From JAWXCB01 sp034440455 (lineage in GTDB: Bacteria; Bacteroidota; Bacteroidia; Chitinophagales; CAIOSU01), in contig JAWXCB010000105.1 in assembly GCA_034440455.1 (NCBI GenBank), forward strand, positions 1-15,130: a stretch of DNA of 15,130 nucleotides, read 5' to 3'. Positions 1-6,016 of this stretch are shown here, in pieces; positions within the stretch are counted from its first letter, which is position 1; each line of letters opens with the position of its first letter. The notes beneath the pieces are model-generated. The model searched no databases, was not told the DNA's origin, and worked only from the letters and a program-made list of their open reading frames with translations. Made by a program: the position numbers and the translations under genes.

Positions 1-573
1 GAGATTCGCAACCGTCTGCTCTTTTTTCCAAACAACTCCGTTTACAGGCTCGGCAGCCAGTTTCGCTATGTGCGGCATAGCCGGAAGGATGATAGAAAGA
101 AATATCATATCGTAGCGGTTGGCTATGATGAATCGCTTAGTCGCATCTTCGCTATTTCAAAAAATGGCATCGCCTTAATTGATTTAGCCCACGCGCTGGC
201 AGCGCAAAGCGGACAAACGGCAGAAGAACTAAAACCATATCTTGATTCATTAGTTGAAGCGCAATTCCTGATAAGCGAACTCAACCTAACCATCACAGGC
301 GCAGAGCCGCTTGATGCTATTTGTAAGACTCTGGAAAAGATTCCGGCACAGGAGACGCAGGCGTTAGTAACTGTTTTAAGCAGAGTTAAAGCTGCTCTGA
401 AAAAATTAAATGAAACAGCGATTGGGCTTCCTGTTACCGAGTATGAACAACTGCTCCAACTGCTCATCGAAACAGGAATAAAAACCGGAGGATGGAAAAG
501 TGTTTCAGGCGGACATGCTCAAACCTTCGCTGAAAGCGAATATCAGCAATATAGTTGCGCAAACAACGCTTGA
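1..573 (+). CDS. Lantibiotic dehydratase LanB, N-terminal part (5' truncated by window, 3' frameshifted)
   Basis: The frame is open from base 1, so the gene starts outside the window; the ATG at 70 is internal. The residues just before it (SVYRLGSQFRYV) resemble the LanB glutamylation domain, which transfers Glu from glutamyl-tRNA to Ser/Thr of a precursor peptide. The conserved extreme N-terminus of the family lies off the left edge. Coding quality stops near codon 160 (positions 478-484). After that the frame reads a Gly/Ser/Gln-rich tail and stops at 573. The LanB sequence resumes one frame over, as KPEDGKVFQADM, in the entry beginning at 500. I read the pair as one gene broken by a one-base insertion, not as a natural two-subunit dehydratase, because the frames overlap and the shifted frame is LanB-like right up to its own TAA at 479-481. 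Family assignment is from recognition of the whole protein; no search was run. Confidence 0.75.
   Translation, partial: EIRNRLLFFPNNSVYRLGSQFRYVRHSRKDDRKKYHIVAVGYDESLSRIFAISKNGIALIDLAHALAAQSGQTAEELKPYLDSLVEAQFLISELNLTITGAEPLDAICKTLEKIPAQETQALVTVLSRVKAALKKLNETAIGLPVTEYEQLLQLLIETGIKTGGWKSVSGGHAQTFAESEYQQYSCANNA
480..484 (+). other. Frameshift site in lanB (A5 run)
   Basis: Upstream frame 1 reads ETGI-K, while frame 2 reads KPEDGKVFQ immediately downstream. Removing one A from the A5 run joins them as ETGIKPEDGKVFQ. This is a one-base insertion in a short homopolymer: a mutation or a sequencing error. An A5 run is short for efficient polymerase slippage, so programmed frameshifting is unlikely. 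Confidence 0.75.
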
Positions 574-2725
574 GGCAATCCTGCTGCTGGCAAGACTTGC
601 CTCCAATCGTGCTGAAACAGGCTTGAATAAATTTAAAGAAGCGTTCCGTGAACGCTACGAAGAACAAGAAGTTTCTTTACTTACCGTAACCGATGCAGAA
701 ACAGGCATCGGCTATCCGGCAAGCAGGGCAAAAGAAAGCCCCGCTGCATTAGCAGATGATTTGCACTTGTTTCCGTCACACGAATCGCAGGCAATAAAGT
801 GGAGCAAACGAGACGGCTATCTTTTCAAAAAATATCTTGCCGCGCTGTCCGCGCAGCAGTATTCGGTTGAATTAGACAGGAAAGAAATCGAAGAGCAATT
901 TGAAAAACCTGACGCGGCATTGCCCGATACTTTTTCGGCAATGATTAGCCTCATTGCAGAAAAAACGGAAACGGGCAGCAAGGAATGGATTCGTTTCATC
1001 TCCGCAGGCGGTCCCAGCGCAACCTGCCTGCTTGGTCGCTTTTGCCACATTGACGATGAAATTTTTCAGTTGTGTAAAGAGATAACACAAAAAGAACAGG
1101 AACTGCGTCCTCATGCAATCATTGCCGAAATCGTTCACCTGCCTGAAAACAGGCTGGGTAATATTCTGCAACGACCGGTGTTGAGTGAATATGAAATACC
1201 GTATATCGGGCGTTCCTCTTTGCCTCAAGACAAGCAAATTACCGTTGATGATTTATTTGTTTCGGTGCGAAACAACAGGATTGTTTTGCGCTCCAAGCGA
1301 TTGAATAAGGAGGTGATTCCCCGGCTCAGTTCCGCGCATAACTTTTCCGCCAACAGTTTGCCTGTTTATCATTTTTTGTGTGACCTGCAAATGCAAAACG
1401 CAATTCCCGGAGTAAGTTTCGATTGGGGAACATTAAGCAGCGAGTATGAATTTCTTCCGCGTGTCACGTACAAAAATGTACTCGTAAGCCCCGCAAGCTG
1501 GAATCTGAAAAAAGACAGATACAAGGAGTTGCAGGAATGCGCTGAAGAAAAATTAATAGAAGTTGCAAAAGATTGGAGGCGAAAACTTCGCCTTCCCCGC
1601 CATATTGTTTTTGCTGAAGGAGACCAAGAGTTGGTTTTTGATTTGGAAAATTTGCTGTGCCTGAAAACTTTCAAGGCTGAACTGAAAAAGCATGAAGCAG
1701 TTTCGCTGCATGAGTTCATCTTCGACCCCGATAATTGTGTTGTGAAAAGTGAAGAGGGAGGTTTCACCAATCAGGTGATTCTGTCTTATTACTGTGAGTC
1801 GGAAAAACAAAATACTGCACAAATCAAGGCAACAAAAGCAGCCGGCATAAAGCGAACATTTTTGCCGGGCGATGAATGGCTTTACTACAAGATTTATGCA
1901 GGCGGCAAAAGTTCTGATATGCTGTTGGAAAATGTCGTTAAACCTTTAGTAAAGCAATTGCAGGCGCGAGGGTTAACCCAAAAATGGTTTTTCATCCGGT
2001 ATGCCGACCCGCAGTTGCATATCAGGTTACGGTTGCATTTAAAAGAGAATACCGAACTGTCTGCTCTAATGAATGCCATTACGCGAGAGCTAAAACCCTA
2101 TATGGCGCAGGGATTTATTTCTAAAGTGCAGTTGGACACTTACAACAGGGAAGTGGAGCGTTATGGAGGCGATTGCATCGGCATAGTCGAACAGTTGTTT
2201 TGGCGTGACAGCGAAAGCGTTCTCTCTCTGCTGTCATTATTTGGAAATGATGAAAGTAAGGTTTGGAAAGCGGCTATACTAAGCATTCACTATTTACTGA
2301 ATGATTTTGGGATGACGCACAACGAGAAAAAGCAATTTGCATTCAGCAGCAGAAGCAGTTTTGCGGAAGAATTTGCCTTAGATAAGAAGCAGAATAAACA
2401 AGCCCGACTGAAATTGGATAAGAAATACAGGGAGCATACCACCACAATCCGCGAATTATTTAATCCGGATAAAGAGGAAAGTTATCGGGACATTCATGAA
2501 ATTTTAAAGAAGCGTTCAGAAGCCAATAAAAATTGCATCAGTGAATTGCAATCAAAACTATCGCCAGAAGAATTGCTTGAGATGCTTGGCAGTTTCACGC
2601 ACATGAATCTGAACCGTATTTTTTCCGGCAAACAACGTTTACAGGAAATGATTGTTTATGATTTCCTAAGCCGCTATTATACTTCAGTCATAAAGCATCA
2701 TCATGCGGAAACTGCTTCTTGTTAA
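500..2725 (+). CDS. Lantibiotic dehydratase LanB, main part with SpaB_C elimination domain
   Basis: This is the rest of the dehydratase that starts left of the window. The GTG at 500 is only the first usable codon after the frameshift, not a credible native start. Residues to about 610 (counted from base 1, frame corrected) fit the lantibiotic dehydratase N-terminal domain. About 617-905 fit the thiopeptide-type/SpaB_C domain, beginning at TFLPGDEWLYYKIY. That domain eliminates glutamate to give dehydroalanine or dehydrobutyrine. Family-typical residues are visible: FIRYADPQLHIRLR (R666, R675, R677) and HMNLNR near the C-terminus (H867), likely counterparts of catalytic Arg and His in NisB. 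With the frameshift repaired, 907 residues are visible, near the usual size of about 1000 once the missing start is allowed for. The TAA stop lies 23 bp inside the next gene, which suggests an operon. No LanC cyclase or precursor peptide is in view. Confidence 0.85.
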   Translation: MFQADMLKPSLKANISNIVAQTTLEAILLLARLASNRAETGLNKFKEAFRERYEEQEVSLLTVTDAETGIGYPASRAKESPAALADDLHLFPSHESQAIKWSKRDGYLFKKYLAALSAQQYSVELDRKEIEEQFEKPDAALPDTFSAMISLIAEKTETGSKEWIRFISAGGPSATCLLGRFCHIDDEIFQLCKEITQKEQELRPHAIIAEIVHLPENRLGNILQRPVLSEYEIPYIGRSSLPQDKQITVDDLFVSVRNNRIVLRSKRLNKEVIPRLSSAHNFSANSLPVYHFLCDLQMQNAIPGVSFDWGTLSSEYEFLPRVTYKNVLVSPASWNLKKDRYKELQECAEEKLIEVAKDWRRKLRLPRHIVFAEGDQELVFDLENLLCLKTFKAELKKHEAVSLHEFIFDPDNCVVKSEEGGFTNQVILSYYCESEKQNTAQIKATKAAGIKRTFLPGDEWLYYKIYAGGKSSDMLLENVVKPLVKQLQARGLTQKWFFIRYADPQLHIRLRLHLKENTELSALMNAITRELKPYMAQGFISKVQLDTYNREVERYGGDCIGIVEQLFWRDSESVLSLLSLFGNDESKVWKAAILSIHYLLNDFGMTHNEKKQFAFSSRSSFAEEFALDKKQNKQARLKLDKKYREHTTTIRELFNPDKEESYRDIHEILKKRSEANKNCISELQSKLSPEELLEMLGSFTHMNLNRIFSGKQRLQEMIVYDFLSRYYTSVIKHHHAETASC

Positions 2726-2870
2726 TCACCAAGCTCCCGGTGACATTGTGATGCTGACAGCCGCAGTGAGGGATTTGCATTTGTGCTATCCCAATCAATT
2801 CATTACAGATGTAAGAACAAGCTGCCCTGCCCTCTGGCAAAACAACCCTTTCATATACGCCATTGAGTGA
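2703..2870 (+). CDS. GT9-like glycosyltransferase N-terminal fragment (start of the multidomain tailoring gene)
   Basis: This is the true beginning of the multidomain gene. The ATG lies inside the 3' end of lanB (23-bp overlap), as in a translationally coupled operon. The 55 residues begin MRKLLLVNHQAPGDIVMLTA, the typical first strand and loop of GT9 (ADP-heptose:LPS heptosyltransferase-like) enzymes, where a Pro-Gly-Asp loop follows strand 1. The frame ends at TGA 2868-2870. The adjacent frame continues directly as DADKDVRKIDCHYP. Dropping the T at 2868 joins the two as FIYAIEDADKDV. It is therefore the first 55 codons of a frameshifted gene, not a separate small protein. The sugar donor and acceptor cannot be told from the sequence. 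Confidence 0.75.
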   Translation: MRKLLLVNHQAPGDIVMLTAAVRDLHLCYPNQFITDVRTSCPALWQNNPFIYAIE

Positions 2871-4185
2871 TGCAGATAAGGATGTCCGAAAAATAGACTG
2901 CCATTATCCGCTGATTCATAAAAGCAATTGGCTGCCTTACCATTTCATTCATGGTTTTATCGAGTATCTGAATGAGCAGTTGAATTTGAGAATTAAACCC
3001 ACCGCTTTTAAAGGAGATATTCATCTTTCAGATGATGAAAAAGAGATTCCGTTTCTCAAAGAGATTCCATCTCTCCGAGAGATGGAATCTCTTTGGCTTA
3101 TCGTCTCAGGCGGCAAATATGATTTCACAATCAAGTGGTGGGATGCAAAGCGGTATCAGCAGGTGGTGGATTATTTCAAAGGAAAAATTCAATTCGTGCA
3201 GGTGGGCGAGGATAAACATCATCATCCTGCTTTAAACAATGTAATTGACCTGCGCGGCAAAACAGATTTACGGCAACTCATCAGGCTGATGTATCATGCG
3301 CAAGGGGTTGTAACTCCCGTAAGCCTGTTCATGCACCTTGCTGCTGCGGTAGAAACAAAAACGCGCATGCCGAAACAACGTCCCTGTGTGGTAATAGCAG
3401 GCGGGCGCGAACCCGTGCAATGGGAAGCATACCCGAATCATCAGTTTATACATACCATCGGGGCTTTGCCCTGCTGCGAAACAGGCGGCTGCTGGAAATC
3501 GCGCGTCAAGTTATTAAATGACGGAAGTGAGAATGACAAGCCCGATAAAATCTGCGTTGATGTTGTAAATGATTTACCGCGCTGCATGGAGATGATAACG
3601 GCAGGCGAAGTTATCAGAAGAATTGAAGTTTATTTTAACAACCGCAAGATGAAATTCCTTAAAAATAATGCGATGAAAAATCAGCAATCCTTAGGCAAAG
3701 AACTTTTACCCTCGAAAAAAAGAGGCTTATCGCGGCTCTTTCGTTTACGGATAAAAAGCCGTTCTGTAGTTGCATATTCCGGGGGTGCGCAATATTTTCC
3801 ACCCGTAAAAGAAGCAGAAACAGATTTACTGTCGCCCGCTCCTGTCCGGACGCAGAGCAATTTTGCAATTGCTGATGAAAACCTGACAACTCAAACAGCC
3901 CTTACAATATCCGAGCATACTATGCGCAGTATTCCTGAATACCCTGAAAAATTTGAAGGCAGAGGCATTGTGATTTGCGGTGGCGGCATTCGCCTGTTTA
4001 CCAGCGCGTGGGTGTGCATCAACATGCTGCGCAAGCACGGCTGCGCGTTGCCCATTCAACTCTGGTATTTAGGAGAAAAGGAAATGGACGAACAGATGAA
4101 AGCGATTGTTCAGCCATTGCAGGTGGAATGCGTTGACGCGCTTGAACTGCGAAAAACCATTCCCTCAAGAATTCTGAACGGGTGA
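2863..4185 (+). CDS. GT9-like domain plus start of GT71/MNN1-like domain (middle part of broken gene)
   Basis: This open frame carries most of the GT9-like domain and the start of a second glycosyltransferase. The TTG at 2863 is not a credible start. Residues below count from ATG 2703 with the frameshift repaired. The GT9-like part runs to about 305, with SLWLIVSGGKYDFTIKWWD in its donor-binding half and a GVVTPVSLFMHLAA stretch typical of the GT9 C-lobe. A cysteine cluster follows (C257, C258, C263, C284, C294), recalling the iron-binding finger of autotransporter heptosyltransferases such as TibC; that link is inference. A basic, low-conservation linker covers about 305-415. From G421 the sequence GIVICGGGIRLFTSAWVCINML opens a mannosyltransferase-like (PF11051, GT71/MNN1) fold. 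The frame ends at TGA 4183-4185, where Trp is expected (NG-W-KLKAYSLL). The natural protein continues in the same frame. Confidence 0.7.
   Translation: MSDADKDVRKIDCHYPLIHKSNWLPYHFIHGFIEYLNEQLNLRIKPTAFKGDIHLSDDEKEIPFLKEIPSLREMESLWLIVSGGKYDFTIKWWDAKRYQQVVDYFKGKIQFVQVGEDKHHHPALNNVIDLRGKTDLRQLIRLMYHAQGVVTPVSLFMHLAAAVETKTRMPKQRPCVVIAGGREPVQWEAYPNHQFIHTIGALPCCETGGCWKSRVKLLNDGSENDKPDKICVDVVNDLPRCMEMITAGEVIRRIEVYFNNRKMKFLKNNAMKNQQSLGKELLPSKKRGLSRLFRLRIKSRSVVAYSGGAQYFPPVKEAETDLLSPAPVRTQSNFAIADENLTTQTALTISEHTMRSIPEYPEKFEGRGIVICGGGIRLFTSAWVCINMLRKHGCALPIQLWYLGEKEMDEQMKAIVQPLQVECVDALELRKTIPSRILNG
2868..2868 (+). other. Frameshift site in the GT9 domain (extra T)
   Basis: The frame of the 2703 start ends at TGA 2868-2870. 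Deleting T2868 gives GAG-GAT-GCA, joining the two halves of a GT9-like domain without loss. The site is not a homopolymer, so it is a less typical sequencing-error context than the A5 run in lanB. The exact base deleted could differ by one or two positions. Confidence 0.65.
3057..3095. repeat. Perfect 18-bp-arm palindrome inside the GT9 coding region
   Basis: Positions 3057-3074 are the exact reverse complement of 3078-3095, with a 3-base loop CCG; the core reads AGAGATTCCATCTCT. A partial copy of the left arm (GAGATTCC) also lies about 17 bp upstream. It is translated in frame as KEIPSLREMESLWL, in the variable stretch between the GT9 lobes. This looks like an inserted interspersed palindromic element that keeps the frame open, but could be a single local event. 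A strong hairpin would form in mRNA or single-stranded DNA. Confidence 0.85.
4183..4185 (+). other. In-frame TGA stop replacing an expected Trp codon
   Basis: The frame before and after the TGA is the same (no indel). Coding resemblance continues straight through: NG-stop-KLKAYSLLNNPFKEVLLLDADN, where the GT71/MNN1-like family has Trp before the (K/E)LK(A/P)Y stretch. TGG to TGA is a single G-to-A change. TGA ends other genes in the window (ABC permease, 14808 gene), so general recoding of TGA as Trp is unlikely. Confidence 0.75.
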
Positions 4186-4230
4186 AAGCTAAAGGCATAC
4201 TCGCTGCTCAACAACCCGTTTAAAGAAGTT

Positions 4231-5859
4231 TTGCTGCTTGATGCGGATAATGTTCCCGTAGTGAATCCAGAATTTTTATTTGAAACGAATCACTACAAAG
4301 AAACAGGCGCAATTTTTTGGCCCGACCTCGGCAGACTGCAAAAAGAAAGAATGATTTGGAAGTTGTGTGGAGTGCCCTTTCGTGATGAGCCTGAATTTGA
4401 ATCAGGGCAACTGCTCGTCAACAAAGAAAAAACATGGAAGGCATTGCGGCTGGCAATGTGGTATAATGAACATTCTGATTTTTATTACCAGCACATTCAT
4501 GGCGATAAAGAAACATTTCATCTTGCGTTCAGGAAAACAGGTATTCCTTACGCTATGCCCGCGCATCCGGTGCTGTTGAAAGCAGGCACGATGTATCAGC
4601 ATGATTTTGAAGGCAAGGCGCTCTTTCAGCACCGCAACGGACCGAAATGGAATTACCACAGCGAAAATCCCCGCCTGCCCGGATTTAAGTATGAGAAAGA
4701 TTGTTTTGAATTTATCCGTCAGTTGCGCGAAAAATGGGACGGGATAATCGGCAGAGATTTTTCACGCAAGTCTGAAAAATTAAAAACGGCTATTCAGCGT
4801 CTTACAGCGCACACCTACGTTTACAAACGGGTAGGCTACGACATGCGCCCGATGACATTTCTGAGCAGCGGGAAAATCGGTGCGGGAAAAGCAGTATGCG
4901 AACAGCTTTGGGATGTGCAGGAAGATGGCGGGCAGGTGTGGCTGGATATTTTTTCAGAGCGGGAACTTACCTGTCGTTTGCAATTAAACAGCGATAATAT
5001 CTGGCGCGGACAATGGTTAGCGCACGAGAAAATGCCTGTTGAATTGCTTGCGGAAAATGAAACAGGACATGCAATTCAGAATTTCAGAAGCAGGCATGAC
5101 GTGGAGGCTGCGGGGAAATCGCATTCGGGCTTTTACTACGACACGCTGAAGGGCGAGCGCATCATAGTCGGACGAATGCTTGGCTCATTTTGGCTTGCGG
5201 CAAGAGAACACGACCCGGGCATAGCAGAGCATATCATGCGTGACGGATATTGGGAGTCATGGATTGCGCTGTGGATAATCCGCAACGTGAAGCCGGGCAC
5301 AGTCTGCATTGACGCGGGAGCGAACTACGGCTACTTCGCTTTCCTGCTTGCGCGGCTTGGCTGCAATGTGATTGCCGTGGAAGCAAATCCTGAAATCATC
5401 CCGTTTCTTGAAAAGTCAGTCGCATTGAACAACTGCGAAAAACAGGTGAAGATTCTTGCCTCTGCCGCTTCTGCTGAACATGGCACGGCAAAACTGAACC
5501 TGAAAGAGCGCACAATCAACTCAACCCTCCTGGAAATTTCTACCCACCAGAGCTATGAAGTGGAAACAATACCGCTTGACAGTGTGAGTGAGCCAATAGG
5601 CTTTGTGAAGATGGATATTGAAGGAGCAGAAGAATCAGCATGGCGCGGAATGAAAGAACTGAAAAAAAAGTGCGTGACGCTGCTTGAGTTTGTACCCGAC
5701 CATTACAAAGAAAGAGGCAAACTGTTTTTCGATGTCATGAATGAAACGCATCACATCAGTTATGTTGATTTTGCAGGCAATGAGCAGCCGTTGCACAGCC
5801 ATGATTTTTTTCTCCATGATACCGAGCCGTTTCGGATGCTGGCGTTGAGGGTGAGGTAA
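4231..5859 (+). CDS. GT71/MNN1-like catalytic part fused to FkbM-family methyltransferase (C-terminal part of broken gene)
   Basis: The C-terminal half of the multidomain protein starts in the same frame as the preceding fragment. The codon at 4231 is TTG and is not a native start; codons after the TGA at 4183 already look coding. The first motif is LLLDADNVPV, whose DAD triad (residues 513-515 from ATG 2703, repaired) fits the metal/nucleotide-sugar DxD site of MNN1-like mannosyltransferases; the domain extends to about residue 620. A linker of probable beta structure follows (about 650-830). From about 840 the protein is a FkbM-type SAM-dependent methyltransferase: motif I is DAGANYGYF (from D870) and the family motif is FVKMDIEGAE (from F967). 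FkbM enzymes O-methylate sugars and other hydroxyl groups. This fragment could still give a working methyltransferase if translated alone. The gene ends 157 bp before secDF. Confidence 0.8.
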   Translation: MLLDADNVPVVNPEFLFETNHYKETGAIFWPDLGRLQKERMIWKLCGVPFRDEPEFESGQLLVNKEKTWKALRLAMWYNEHSDFYYQHIHGDKETFHLAFRKTGIPYAMPAHPVLLKAGTMYQHDFEGKALFQHRNGPKWNYHSENPRLPGFKYEKDCFEFIRQLREKWDGIIGRDFSRKSEKLKTAIQRLTAHTYVYKRVGYDMRPMTFLSSGKIGAGKAVCEQLWDVQEDGGQVWLDIFSERELTCRLQLNSDNIWRGQWLAHEKMPVELLAENETGHAIQNFRSRHDVEAAGKSHSGFYYDTLKGERIIVGRMLGSFWLAAREHDPGIAEHIMRDGYWESWIALWIIRNVKPGTVCIDAGANYGYFAFLLARLGCNVIAVEANPEIIPFLEKSVALNNCEKQVKILASAASAEHGTAKLNLKERTINSTLLEISTHQSYEVETIPLDSVSEPIGFVKMDIEGAEESAWRGMKELKKKCVTLLEFVPDHYKERGKLFFDVMNETHHISYVDFAGNEQPLHSHDFFLHDTEPFRMLALRVR

Positions 5860-6016
5860 TTTGTTTGAAGATTAAGACGGTTAGTAAAAGGGGATGCAAC
5901 AACAAGCATTTTTTTCCACAGCCAACACCCGCATATCTTCCTCCGTATAAACTCTGCTTGGCGTGTTTAATTCTTTATATTTGCGCAACTTTTTTCAAAC
6001 CTAAACTCACTCATAA
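5860..6016. other. Intergenic region with weak terminator and secDF promoter
   Basis: The spacer between the broken tailoring gene and secDF holds a poor hairpin (ATGC, 8-base loop, GCAT) followed by a T-run at 5894-5915, which may be a weak terminator. The secDF promoter lies at its right end. No gene is supported here. Confidence 0.5.
5958..5983 (+). promoter_or_regulatory. Bacteroidota-type promoter for secDF
   Basis: TATATTTG at 5976-5983 is an exact match to the Bacteroidota -7 box TAnnTTTG. A TTG at 5958-5960 could be the -33 element, but its 15-base spacer is shorter than the usual 17-23. The -7 box lies 33 bp before the secDF ATG. No Shine-Dalgarno sequence is visible in the short leader. 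Confidence 0.6.

Noticed and set aside
480..500. Programmed +1 frameshifting to make full LanB
   Set aside because: The A5 run is short, no stimulatory structure or slow codon/stop arrangement is evident, and a second and third lesion lie downstream in the same operon. A plain indel is simpler.
500..2725. Natural two-subunit split LanB, as in pinensin clusters
   Set aside because: The split falls inside a domain, the frames overlap without a start signal, and LanB-like residues precede the GTG. It fits a frameshift better.
4183..4185. TGA recoded as Trp (alternative genetic code)
   Set aside because: TGA ends the ABC permease (11945) and the 14808 gene at expected positions, TGG encodes Trp throughout, and reading TGA as Trp would not repair the frameshifts at 480 or 2868.
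5894..5915. Strong terminator after the FkbM domain
   Set aside because: The stem is only 4 bp with an 8-base loop; the T-run alone is weak evidence, so it is noted only as possible.
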